DNA from: Mycobacterium conspicuum
Lineage (GTDB): Bacteria; Actinomycetota; Actinomycetes; Mycobacteriales; Mycobacteriaceae
Reading direction: 5' to 3'
Length of the DNA: 64,000 bases
Assembly: GCF_010730195.1 (NCBI RefSeq)
Contig: NZ_AP022613.1
Span: 5,084,001 to 5,148,000 of the forward strand
The notes under the pieces are model-generated. The model saw only the letters and a program-made list of their open reading frames with translations. It had not been told where the DNA came from and did no database searches. A program made the position numbers and the translations under genes. Of this stretch, positions 34,057-41,596 are shown piece by piece. The stretch's first letter is position 1, and each line of letters opens with the position of its first letter.

Positions 34057-34841
34057 TGACTGCGCAAAGGATCGACCAGCGGATCCCGAACCTCGTCGTG
34101 GCCGTCGGCTTCGGCGGCTTGGTCGGCTCGGTCGGCTCCTTCATCGTCGGACCCGGAGATCGGCGCTCGGCCGCGTGCCGGGCGGACCGCCTTGTAGCCC
34201 ACGTTGCGCACCGTGCCGATCAACGCCTCGTGCTCGGGGCCGAGTTTTGCCCGCAGCCGTCGCACGTGCACATCCACCGTTCGGGTGCCGCCGAAGAAGT
34301 CATAACCCCACACCTCGTGCAGCAATTGCGCCCGGGTGAATACCCGACCGGCATGCTGGGCCAGGTACTTCAGCAGCTCGAACTCTTTGTAGGTGAGGTC
34401 GAGCGGGCGGCCCCGCAACCGCGCCGTGTAGGTGCCTTCGTCGATCACCAGCTCGCCCAGGCTGACCTTGCCCGCGCTCTCCTGGTCGGCCAGCCCGCCG
34501 CGGCGACCGACGACCAGCCGCAGCCGTGCGTCGACCTCGGCCGGCCCGGTAAAGGGCAGCAGGATCTCGTCCAGGCCCCAGTCGGCGCTGACCGCCACTA
34601 GCCCGCCCTCGCTCACCACCGCCAGGACCGGCACTGAACGCCCCGCCGTGCTCAACAGGCGGCACAGGCCGCGCGCGGACGATAGATCGTGGCGCGCGTC
34701 GACCAGCACCGCGTCCGCGGTTCCGGCCTCGAGCAACGAGGACGGCTCCGCCGGGGCCGTCCGGACCGTGTGCGGAAGCAGCGACAATGACGGCAAGACC
34801 GGATCGGGATGCAGCTCCGAGGTCAGCAGTAGTAGCTCCAA
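34053..34841 (-). CDS. glnR: OmpR-type nitrogen regulator GlnR
   Basis: A 262-residue orphan response regulator with an N-terminal receiver-like domain (LELLLLTSELHPDP onward, with DARHDL at the phosphorylation-like position) and a C-terminal winged helix (about residues 130-225, LDLTYKEFELLKYLA and GTRTVDVHVRRLRAKLG). It controls nitrogen assimilation genes in mycobacteria. I chose the TTG at 34841 because AGGGGG lies just upstream and the protein then begins exactly like recalled Rv0818; in-frame codons reach 35078. The last 40 residues are acidic and variable. Confidence 0.9.
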   Translation of the reverse strand: MELLLLTSELHPDPVLPSLSLLPHTVRTAPAEPSSLLEAGTADAVLVDARHDLSSARGLCRLLSTAGRSVPVLAVVSEGGLVAVSADWGLDEILLPFTGPAEVDARLRLVVGRRGGLADQESAGKVSLGELVIDEGTYTARLRGRPLDLTYKEFELLKYLAQHAGRVFTRAQLLHEVWGYDFFGGTRTVDVHVRRLRAKLGPEHEALIGTVRNVGYKAVRPARGRAPISGSDDEGADRADQAAEADGHDEVRDPLVDPLRSQ

Positions 34842-35025
34842 CGACCCCCTCCAGCCTCCGGGGGAATCCCATTCCCCAATTTGCTCACGCCGCGTTGCGT
34901 TTGTTACCAGGACATCTAACGATAACTTGCCACCAGGCATTAGGCGCTGTGAGTCGAACAGTGTGAGCCCCGCCACCGGGCATCCGCGACGGACCACTCG
35001 CACCGCGGTGGGCCACAATGTGCGG

Positions 35026-35823
35026 ATGCGCAGGGTGCTGATCGGTCTGGTCGCAGCGGTGATCGCCGTGGCCCTCACCGCTGTTGCCGTCGACTACGGA
35101 ACCAGCATCTACGCCGAATACCGGTTGTCGTGCAACGTCCGCAAAGCGGCACGCCTGGGATCGGACCCGTTCGTCGCCATCCTGGCCTTCCCGTTCATCC
35201 CGCAGGCCCTGCGCGGCCGCTACAGCGAATTGGAAATCAAGGCCAACGCCGTCGAGCACGCGGAGGTGGGCAAGGCCACGCTGGAAGCCACCATGTATTC
35301 CATCGACCTGGCCTACGCGTCCTGGCTGATCAGGCCCGACGCCAAGCTTCCGGTCCGCAGGCTGGAGAGCCGCATCATCATCGATTCCATGCACCTGGGC
35401 CGCTACCTGGGCATCAGCGACCTGATGGTGGAGGCGCCGCCCGCCGAAACGAACAACGCCACCGGCGGCACCACCGAGTCGGGCATCTCCAGCAGCCACG
35501 GGCTGGTGTTCAGCGGCACACCGAAGTCGGCCCATTTCGACCACCGCGTGAGCGTCTCGGTGGACCTGGCCATCGCGCCCGATGACCAGGCCACCCTGGT
35601 GTTCACTCCGACCGCCGTCCTGACCGGACCCGACACCGCCAACCAGGCCGTCCCCGACGACAAGCGGGACGCGGTGCTGCGCGCGTTTACCGCCAGGCTG
35701 CCCAATCAGAGGCTGCCGTTCGGGGTAGCGCCGACCAGTGAGGGCGCGCGCGGCTCCGACGTCATCATCGAAGGCGTCACCGGGGGAGTAAGTATCGCGC
35801 TCGACGCGTTCAAGCAGTCGTGA
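35026..35823 (+). CDS. lmeA: Lipomannan elongation protein LmeA (DUF2993)
   Basis: A 265-residue cell-envelope protein with an N-terminal membrane anchor or signal (about residues 4-25), followed by the DUF2993 domain. The orthologue Rv0817c/LmeA is a periplasmic phospholipid-binding protein needed for normal mannan elongation of lipomannan. A GTG at 35020 is two codons upstream and could be the start. It overlaps thiX by four bases. Confidence 0.88.
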   Translation: MRRVLIGLVAAVIAVALTAVAVDYGTSIYAEYRLSCNVRKAARLGSDPFVAILAFPFIPQALRGRYSELEIKANAVEHAEVGKATLEATMYSIDLAYASWLIRPDAKLPVRRLESRIIIDSMHLGRYLGISDLMVEAPPAETNNATGGTTESGISSSHGLVFSGTPKSAHFDHRVSVSVDLAIAPDDQATLVFTPTAVLTGPDTANQAVPDDKRDAVLRAFTARLPNQRLPFGVAPTSEGARGSDVIIEGVTGGVSIALDAFKQS

Positions 35824-36251
35824 CTGCCGTACTGGTCGCGCTCGTCGTCGCGGGGGTGATAGCAGGCCTGCTCGGATGGTGGCTGACCCGCCGCTCCGGA
35901 AGCCTCCGGGCGATCGAGCCGGCGGGCCCCGACACCGGCCCCGACACCGGGGACCTAGGTCTTTCCCGCACCGGACCGACCGTCGTGCATTTCAGCGCCC
36001 CCTGGTGCGGACCGTGTGACCGGGTCCGCCGAGTGGTCGGCGAGGTGTGCGCGGACCTGGGCGACCCAGGATCTCCTGTCGCTCACGTCGAGATCGACCT
36101 GGATGCCAACCCGGCGGCCGCGCGCCGCTTCTCGGTGCTGTCGCTGCCCACCACGTTGATCTTCGACGTCAACGGACAACAGCGGTTCCGCGCCTCCGGC
36201 GTCCCCAAATCCGCGGACCTGCGATCGGCCCTGGAACCGCTGTTGGCTTGA
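35820..36251 (+). CDS. thiX: Membrane-anchored thioredoxin ThiX
   Basis: A 143-residue protein with one N-terminal membrane helix (about residues 2-22), a Gly/Pro/Asp linker and a thioredoxin fold with the redox motif WCGPC (about residues 61-65) and the cis-Pro of SLPTTLIF. It lies immediately ahead of the cysteine-regulated sulfur operon, as Rv0816c does. A role in thiol chemistry tied to sulfur metabolism is inferred. Confidence 0.9.
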   Translation: MTAVLVALVVAGVIAGLLGWWLTRRSGSLRAIEPAGPDTGPDTGDLGLSRTGPTVVHFSAPWCGPCDRVRRVVGEVCADLGDPGSPVAHVEIDLDANPAAARRFSVLSLPTTLIFDVNGQQRFRASGVPKSADLRSALEPLLA

Positions 36252-36261
36252 TCACCGTGTC

Positions 36262-36281
36262 GTTAGGTAAGCTGTCCGTCG
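36262..36281 (+). promoter_or_regulatory. Promoter for the leaderless cysteine leader peptide
   Basis: TAGGTA (about 36264-36269) is a plausible -10 placed about one helical turn before the GTG at 36281, and there is no ribosome site. Transcription would begin at or next to the start codon, giving a leaderless leader-peptide mRNA. Confidence 0.5.
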
Positions 36282-36370
36282 TGTCAACCCGCATCGAGCC
36301 TCTGCTCGCCAGCCGCCGCACAGCCGAGCTGTGCCGCATCGCGGGTTGTTGTTGTTGCTGTAGCTGCTGA
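36281..36370 (+). CDS. Poly-cysteine leader peptide (cysteine-responsive attenuator)
   Basis: A 29-codon frame that opens with a leaderless-type GTG and ends in five consecutive Cys codons, Ser and a final Cys before TGA. An earlier Cys lies at position 18. In mycobacteria, such leaderless poly-cysteine frames have been shown to act as attenuators. When cysteine is scarce, ribosomes stall in the Cys run and downstream sulfur genes are expressed; when it is plentiful, translation to the stop reduces expression. The downstream operon here (DUF4395, cysA2, sseC2) is the expected target. The peptide itself is unlikely to have another role. Confidence 0.88.
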   Translation: MSTRIEPLLASRRTAELCRIAGCCCCCSC

Positions 36371-36467
36371 GTAGCCGCGCGCTTAGCGCAGGCCTCGGAG
36401 CAGCTTCGGTCCCTACCGTGGCGTGCCTCCACCCTTCCGTGCAGCAGGAATATCTAGGAGTAGCCCC

Positions 36468-36935
36468 GTGTCGAGCAGTAACACCGCAACCATCCGACCG
36501 GATGTTGTCGACGTTCGGGGACCCAGGTTCACCGCCTGGGTCACCACGGCCGTCTTGGTGATCACGCTGCTGGTGTCGGCGGTCAGCCCGCCGGCGGCCG
36601 CTGTCATCTTGGGCTTGCAAGCCGTGGTCTTTGCCGTCGGCGCCGCAGCCGGGCCGCGCCGGCATCCCTATGGCCGGGTGTTCGCCACCCTGGTGGCACC
36701 GCGGGTCGGGCCGGTCAAGGAGCGCGAACCGGTGCCGCCCCTGAAGTTCGCCCAACTGGTCGGCCTGCTCTTCGCCGTCGTCGGCACCGCGGGCTTCGCC
36801 GGCGGGGCGTTCTTGGTCGGCGTGATCGCCACCGCGGCCGCGCTGGTGGCCGCGTTCCTGAACGCGGCGTTCGGCATCTGCCTGGGCTGTCAGCTCTATC
36901 CGCTGGTCGCCCGCTTCCAGCGCGCCCCCGCTTAG
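36468..36935 (+). CDS. DUF4395 membrane protein
   Basis: A 155-residue integral membrane protein with about four helices and a conserved C-terminal CLGCQLY pair of cysteines, as in DUF4395 proteins. The GTG at 36468 follows TAGGAG. It is the first structural gene after the poly-Cys leader and precedes cysA2 by 34 bases. Frequent linkage with thioredoxins and sulfurtransferases suggests a role in moving or reducing sulfur species at the membrane, which is inference. Confidence 0.82.
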   Translation: MSSSNTATIRPDVVDVRGPRFTAWVTTAVLVITLLVSAVSPPAAAVILGLQAVVFAVGAAAGPRRHPYGRVFATLVAPRVGPVKEREPVPPLKFAQLVGLLFAVVGTAGFAGGAFLVGVIATAAALVAAFLNAAFGICLGCQLYPLVARFQRAPA

Positions 36936-36969
36936 AAATTCATCAGAAGCAACCGAAAGGATCCCCACC

Positions 36970-37803
36970 ATGGCACGCTCGGACGTCCTGGTATCCGCCG
37001 ACTGGGCTGAGAGCAATCTCGACGCCGCCAACGTCGTCTTTGTCGAAGTCGACGAGGACACCAGCGCTTACGACGACGGCCACATCGCCGGCGCGATCAA
37101 GCTGGACTGGCGCACTGATTTGCAGGACCCGGTCAAGCGCGACTTCGTCGACGCCCAACAGTTCTCCAAACTGCTGTCCGACAAGGGCGTCGCCAACGAC
37201 GACACCGTGATTCTCTACGGGGGCAACAACAACTGGTTCGCCGCCTACGCGTACTGGTATTTCAAGCTGTACGGCCATGAAGACGTCAGGCTGCTCGACG
37301 GGGGCCGCAAGAAGTGGCTGCTCGACGGCCGCCCGCTGTCCACCGACTCGGTCACCAGGCCCGCGACTTCCTACACCGCGGCCCCGCCGGACAACAGGAT
37401 CCGCGCGTTCCGCGACGAGGTCATCGCCGCGATCGGCGTCAAAAACCTGGTCGACGTGCGCTCCCCGGACGAGTTCTCCGGCAAGATCCTCGCGCCCGCC
37501 CACCTGCCGCAGGAACAGAGCCAGCGGCCCGGGCATATCCCCGGCGCGATCAATGTTCCGTGGAGCAAGGCCGCCAACGAGGACGGCACCTTCAAGTCGA
37601 ACGAGGAGCTGGCCACGCTGTACGCAAACGCCGGCCTGGACGGCGAGAAAGAAACGATTGCCTATTGCCGAATCGGGGAACGTTCGTCGCACACCTGGTT
37701 CGTCCTGCAGGAACTCCTCGGACATCAAAACGTCAAGAACTACGACGGCAGTTGGACGGAATACGGCTCCCTGGTGGGTGCCCCGATCGAGTTGGGAAAC
37801 TGA
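36970..37803 (+). CDS. cysA2: Thiosulfate sulfurtransferase CysA2 (rhodanese)
   Basis: A 277-residue tandem-rhodanese enzyme that transfers sulfane sulfur, for example from thiosulfate to cyanide or thiols. The N-terminal domain is inactive and the C-terminal domain carries the catalytic Cys233 in the loop CRIGERSS. The ribosome site is GAAAGGA. It is followed after one base by sseC2. It sits in the cysteine-attenuated operon. Confidence 0.94.
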   Translation: MARSDVLVSADWAESNLDAANVVFVEVDEDTSAYDDGHIAGAIKLDWRTDLQDPVKRDFVDAQQFSKLLSDKGVANDDTVILYGGNNNWFAAYAYWYFKLYGHEDVRLLDGGRKKWLLDGRPLSTDSVTRPATSYTAAPPDNRIRAFRDEVIAAIGVKNLVDVRSPDEFSGKILAPAHLPQEQSQRPGHIPGAINVPWSKAANEDGTFKSNEELATLYANAGLDGEKETIAYCRIGERSSHTWFVLQELLGHQNVKNYDGSWTEYGSLVGAPIELGN

Positions 37804-37804
37804 T

Positions 37805-38107
37805 ATGTGCTCAGGACCTAAGCAAGGACTGACGTTGCCCGCCAGCGTGGACCTGGAGAAGGAAACGGTGATCACCGGCCGGGTGGTGGACCGCGACGGC
37901 GAGGCCGTGGGGGGCGCGTTCGTCCGGCTGCTCGACTCGTCCGACGAGTTCACCGCGGAGGTCGTCGCGTCGGCCACCGGTGACTTTCGGTTCTTCGCCG
38001 CACCGGGGTCGTGGACGCTGCGCGCGTTGTCGGCGTCCGGCAACGGCGATGCGGTCGTGGCGCCTTCGGGTGCGGGCATCCACGAGGTCGACGTCAAGAT
38101 CGCCTGA
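37805..38107 (+). CDS. sseC2: SseC2-like DUF1416 protein
   Basis: A 100-residue protein, MCSGPKQGLTLP onward, of the DUF1416 type with an Ig-like or transthyretin-like beta fold (ITGRVVDRDGEAVGGAFVRL). It is invariably linked to cysA genes in mycobacteria and was named as a sulfur-metabolism protein; its biochemical role is unclear. It starts two bases after the cysA2 stop. Confidence 0.9.
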   Translation: MCSGPKQGLTLPASVDLEKETVITGRVVDRDGEAVGGAFVRLLDSSDEFTAEVVASATGDFRFFAAPGSWTLRALSASGNGDAVVAPSGAGIHEVDVKIA

Positions 38108-38152
38108 CCCGCCAGCCGCCACCGGCGACCGAAGGCGAATAGACTTGCTGCC

Positions 38153-38251
38153 GTGGTGCTCTTCTTCGAGATCATGCTGGTCGTGTCGGTGGTGGTCATC
38201 TCGTGGTTTGCGCTGTACACGCTCTACAGGCTCATCACCGACGAATCGTGA
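38153..38251 (+). CDS. Small single-helix membrane protein (32 residues)
   Basis: From a GTG, the frame reads VVLFFEIMLVVSVVVISWFA and then ALYTLYRLITDES before the stop, giving one hydrophobic helix and a short charged tail. It overlaps the next gene by four bases (GTGA), good evidence that it is translated. I recall similar tiny frames at this position in other mycobacteria, but the function is unknown. Confidence 0.7.
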   Translation: MVLFFEIMLVVSVVVISWFALYTLYRLITDES

Positions 38252-38889
38252 GCTCTGAAACCGAAGACTCTGGCGACCGTGCGATGGCTGCCGCCGCCGA
38301 GCGGGCCAAGGTGACCGCGGGACGTAATATCCCGGCGTTCGACGATCTTCCAGTTCCCGCCGACACCGCGAACCTGCGCGAGGGCGCCAACCTCAACGAC
38401 GCGCTGCTCGCGTTGCTGCCCCTGGTCGGCGTGTGGCGTGGCGAAGGCGAAGGCCGCGGCGCCGACGGCGACTACCGGTTCGGCCAGCAGATCGTGGTCT
38501 CGCACGACGGCAGCGACTACCTGAATTGGGAAGCCCGGTCCTGGCGACTCAGCGACACCGGCGACTACCGGCAACCCGGCCTGCGCGAGGCCGGCTTTTG
38601 GCGGTTCGTCAACGATCCGGACGATCCCACCGAGTCTCAGGCGATCGAGTTGCTGTTGGCGCACTCGGCCGGCTACGTCGAATTGTTCTATGGCCGGCCA
38701 CGCACCCAGTCGTCGTGGGAGTTGGTCACGGATGCCTTGGCGCGCAGCAGATCTGGCGTGTTGGTCGGTGGCGCCAAGCGGCTCTACGGCATCGTGGAGG
38801 GCGATTTGGCCTACGTGGAGGAGCGCGTCGACGCCGACGGCGGGCTGGTGCCGCATCTGTCGGCGCGGCTGTCTCGATTCGCCGGCTAG
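38248..38889 (+). CDS. Nitrobindin-like/FABP-like beta-barrel protein (Rv0813c-like)
   Basis: A 213-residue protein with a disordered N-terminus (1-50) and a ten-stranded lipocalin-like barrel. The motif GVWRGEG near residue 65 is the GxWxGxG signature of nitrobindins, which bind haem and react with nitric oxide or peroxynitrite. Rv0813c was earlier described as fatty-acid-binding-protein-like. The GTG start overlaps the small membrane-protein gene. Confidence 0.88.
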   Translation: MSSETEDSGDRAMAAAAERAKVTAGRNIPAFDDLPVPADTANLREGANLNDALLALLPLVGVWRGEGEGRGADGDYRFGQQIVVSHDGSDYLNWEARSWRLSDTGDYRQPGLREAGFWRFVNDPDDPTESQAIELLLAHSAGYVELFYGRPRTQSSWELVTDALARSRSGVLVGGAKRLYGIVEGDLAYVEERVDADGGLVPHLSARLSRFAG

Positions 38890-38926
38890 CGGCGGGGTTT
38901 TCGCGCCGAGGCCCGTGACATGGAAC

Positions 38927-38975
38927 GGCCCCCGAGCGTGGCTCCTGGTCGGACAAAACCGGAAGCTCGGGGGCC
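38927..38975. terminator. Long stem-loop, likely bidirectional terminator
   Basis: GGCCCCCGAGC (38927-38937) pairs perfectly with GCTCGGGGGCC (38965-38975) across a 27-base loop, between two convergent genes. It has no T-tract, as is usual in mycobacteria. See also the second structure just downstream. Confidence 0.55.
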
Positions 38976-38976
38976 G

Positions 38977-39048
38977 GGTGGCTACGGGGAATTCGCCAGC
39001 GCACAATCGCTAGCTCTTCCGAGCCGGTGCAGCTAGCGCGTAGCCACC
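38977..39048. repeat. Nested inverted repeats after the terminator-like stem
   Basis: An outer pair GGTGGCTACG (38977-38986) / CGTAGCCACC (39039-39048) encloses an inner pair CGCTAGCT (39008-39015) / AGCTAGCG (39031-39038). The two right arms are contiguous. This could be part of a termination zone or a small structured RNA. Confidence 0.5.
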
Positions 39049-39159
39049 TCACATGTCCATGAAGCTAACAATTTCGCGGACCACCTCCTTCCTTGTGTAC
39101 GGCCGAAAGTACCCGCAGTCACGCCGCATCACAACCGGATTACCCGCGCCCGTCGAGGC

Positions 39160-40047
39160 TCAGCGGTCGCTGACGATCGCTGCGTCGACCAGTTCGGCGA
39201 ATTCCTTGGCGATTGGCGAGCGAGGCAGTCGCCGTCCGTCGAGGGTGTGTACGCGGGCGGCCAGCGTCATGCTCGAGACCAGCCAGATCCCTTGCGCGTC
39301 ATAAAGATCGGCGACGCGCAAGGCGCGGTAGTCGCAGTCGTAGCCCTTGGTGCGGGCCACCTCGAAGAGCGCCTGTTGGGTGGTTCCGCGCAATATCGGA
39401 TACCAGGGTGGCGGCGTCAGCAGGCAGAGATCGCTGTCGGCGTCGTGCGAGTCGGTGGCGATCACCACCGTCGAGCGTGGGCCCTCCAGAACGTAGCCGT
39501 CCGAGCTGACAAAGATGACGTCGCCGGCGCCGTGTCGCGCGGCGTGCCGCAGCGCGGCCATGTTGACCGCATACGACAGCGTCTTGGCGCCGGCCAGCAG
39601 CCAGGGCATCGCGTCCGCCCCGACGGCGGGCAGCCCGCGATCCAGCGTCACCGCCGCCAGTCCGTCTCGGCGGACCGCGGCGACGCGCTCGGGCACCGGG
39701 GTGACCATCACGTATGCCGTTGGCGCCGAGCCGCTTTCGCGCCCGCGACTGTAGATCAACCGCAGCGCGCCTTCGTCGCCGCTGCCCTCACACCACTGTT
39801 TCGCGGCCACTTCGATCGCGCGCCGCCAACTGGGCAGGTCCGGGGCGGGCAGCTCCATCGCCTTGGCCGACTGGGTCAGCCGCTGTAGGTGCGGCTCGAC
39901 CAGACACGCCCCGCCGTCGCGAACCAACAGCGTCTCGAAGATGCCGTCGCCGCGAACCACGGCAAGGTCATCGGGGTGCACCAGCGGTGTCCCCGGCTCG
40001 TGTATGTCACCGTCCAGCGTGACGATCACCGTCGTCTGCGCAGCCAT
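39160..40047 (-). CDS. Class IV PLP aminotransferase fold, aminodeoxychorismate lyase-like (Rv0812-like)
   Basis: A 295-residue PLP enzyme of fold-type IV, related to PabC (4-amino-4-deoxychorismate lyase, folate pathway), branched-chain and D-amino-acid aminotransferases. DDLAVVRGDGIFETLLV is the N-terminal signature, the PLP lysine is in AGAKTLSYAVNMA, and GYVLEGPRSTVVI and GTTQQALFEVA complete the PLP pocket. The start chosen is the ATG at 40047; the reading frame continues upstream antisense to the next gene but has no family features there. PabC activity is probable; an aminotransferase is the alternative. Confidence 0.87.
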   Translation of the reverse strand: MAAQTTVIVTLDGDIHEPGTPLVHPDDLAVVRGDGIFETLLVRDGGACLVEPHLQRLTQSAKAMELPAPDLPSWRRAIEVAAKQWCEGSGDEGALRLIYSRGRESGSAPTAYVMVTPVPERVAAVRRDGLAAVTLDRGLPAVGADAMPWLLAGAKTLSYAVNMAALRHAARHGAGDVIFVSSDGYVLEGPRSTVVIATDSHDADSDLCLLTPPPWYPILRGTTQQALFEVARTKGYDCDYRALRVADLYDAQGIWLVSSMTLAARVHTLDGRRLPRSPIAKEFAELVDAAIVSDR

Positions 40048-40086
40048 GGACGAGAAGCCTAGCCGCGCGGTCCGTAGAGTTGAGCT

Positions 40087-41166
40087 GTGAACCCCCACGC
40101 CGTCCCTGCACCTGAATCCGGACCCGACGCGGGTGCGATCTGGCATTTCGGCGACCCGCTGGGCGAGCAGCGCGCAGCCGAAACCGACGCGGTGCTGGTG
40201 GATCGTTCGTACCGCGCGGCGCTCACGCTCAGCGGCAACGACCGTCAGAGCTGGCTGCACAGCCTCTCCACTCAGCACGTCAGCGAGCTGCCCGAAGGCG
40301 CCAGCACGCAGAACCTCAGCCTCGACGGTCAGGGCCGGGTGGAAGACCACTGGATCCAAACCGAGCTGGGTGGCGCCACCCACCTCGACACCGAACCTTG
40401 GCGTGGTGAACCGCTGTTGGAATACCTGCGCAAGATGGTGTTCTGGGCCGACGTGGCCCCGAGCGCCGCCGACACCGCGGTGCTGTCCCTGCTGGGTCCG
40501 CGATTGGCGGACCGGGCGGTGCTCGATGCGTTGGGCCTGGATGCGCTGCCGACCGAGGCGACGGCGGTTCCGGTCGCCGGGGGCTTCCTCCGCCGGGCGC
40601 CCGGAGCCCGCGCCGGCCAACTGGAACTGGATTTGCTGGTGCCGCGCGCCGACTCGCCGGGATGGCGGGACCGATTGGCGCGGGCGGGCGTGCGGCCGGC
40701 CGGCGTGTGGGCCTATGAGGCGCACCGGGTGGCGGCGCTGCGCCCGCGGCTCGGCGTCGACACCGATGAGCGCACGATTCCGCACGAAGTCGGGTGGATC
40801 GGTGGGGCCGTCCACCTCGACAAAGGCTGCTACCGGGGGCAGGAGACGGTCGCGCGGGTGCACAACCTCGGTCGGCCGCCGCGCATGCTGGTGTTGCTGC
40901 ACCTCGACGGCTCGGTGGAGCAGCCCTCGACCGGCGATGCGGTGCTGGCCGGCGGGCGTACCGTCGGACGCCTCGGGACCGTCGTCGAGCACGTGGACTT
41001 CGGGCCGATCGCGCTGGCGCTGCTCAAGCGCGGCCTGACGGCGGACACCGGCCTGGTAACGGGTCCGGAAGGCCAAGTTCCGGCGGCGATCGACGCCGAC
41101 TCGCTGCCGCCCACCGACGAGGTCGGCGCGGGACGGCTGGCCGTCGAACGGCTGCGCGGACGTTAG
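40087..41166 (+). CDS. YgfZ/GcvT-like folate-binding protein (Rv0811c-like)
   Basis: A 359-residue protein of the YgfZ family, which uses a GcvT-like tetrahydrofolate-binding fold to support repair or assembly of iron-sulfur enzymes. The family hallmark KGCYRGQE is at about residues 247-254. GTG start. It is divergent from the PabC-like folate gene across a 39-base gap, suggesting shared control. Confidence 0.9.
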   Translation: MNPHAVPAPESGPDAGAIWHFGDPLGEQRAAETDAVLVDRSYRAALTLSGNDRQSWLHSLSTQHVSELPEGASTQNLSLDGQGRVEDHWIQTELGGATHLDTEPWRGEPLLEYLRKMVFWADVAPSAADTAVLSLLGPRLADRAVLDALGLDALPTEATAVPVAGGFLRRAPGARAGQLELDLLVPRADSPGWRDRLARAGVRPAGVWAYEAHRVAALRPRLGVDTDERTIPHEVGWIGGAVHLDKGCYRGQETVARVHNLGRPPRMLVLLHLDGSVEQPSTGDAVLAGGRTVGRLGTVVEHVDFGPIALALLKRGLTADTGLVTGPEGQVPAAIDADSLPPTDEVGAGRLAVERLRGR

Positions 41167-41286
41167 CGTGGCTAGCTTCGCCGCGCTTTCGGCTCATAAG
41201 TTGTCCGTCACAGCGGCGGGGGGCGCCGACGCCCCGCCGCGAAGCACGGTAAACTGTCGGCAGGACAATAAACGACACCAAGAGAT

Positions 41287-41337
41287 CGGAGCCGCCTACT
41301 CGTAGGCCGCTCCGTTATTGCGCGAGGGGGTCCCCCC
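41287..41337 (+). promoter_or_regulatory. Strong hairpin and masked ribosome site ahead of the DUF3073 gene
   Basis: CGGAGC-c-GCCTAC (41287-41299) pairs with GTAGGC-c-GCTCCG (41302-41314), a 12-pair stem with one C-C mismatch and a TC loop. Twelve bases later the ribosome site AGGGGG is followed at once by TCCCCCC up to the ATG, so G and C runs can pair and hide the ribosome site. This suggests control of termination or translation. Confidence 0.5.
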
Positions 41338-41529
41338 ATGGGCCGCGGCCGGGCAAAGGCAAAGCAGACCAAGGTTGCTCGGGAGCTTAAATACAGCTCT
41401 CCGCAGACCGACTTTCAGCGGCTTCAGCAGGAGCTGTCGGGTACGAGCGCCGACGACTCCGACGGGCTGGACGGTGAATACACCCCCGACGACTCTTGGA
41501 GCGATCAGGACGGCTGGCGCCGCCGCTAG
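41338..41529 (+). CDS. DUF3073 protein (Rv0810c-like)
   Basis: A 63-residue protein with a basic N-terminus (MGRGRAKAKQTKVARELKY) and a very acidic tail ending in RRR. It is conserved in actinobacteria and its function is unknown. The ATG directly follows a C-run that can mask the ribosome site. Confidence 0.9.
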   Translation: MGRGRAKAKQTKVARELKYSSPQTDFQRLQQELSGTSADDSDGLDGEYTPDDSWSDQDGWRRR

Positions 41530-41596
41530 CGTCTCCCACTCCCCGTGCCGATGCGCCTCGCATCGGCACGGTGCGCGTTGCGCCCAGCCTCGGTTT

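Noticed and set aside
40053..41076. N-terminal extension of the PabC-like frame up to 41076
   Set aside because: The extension is antisense to the YgfZ-like gene. The PLP-enzyme fold begins right after the ATG at 40047.
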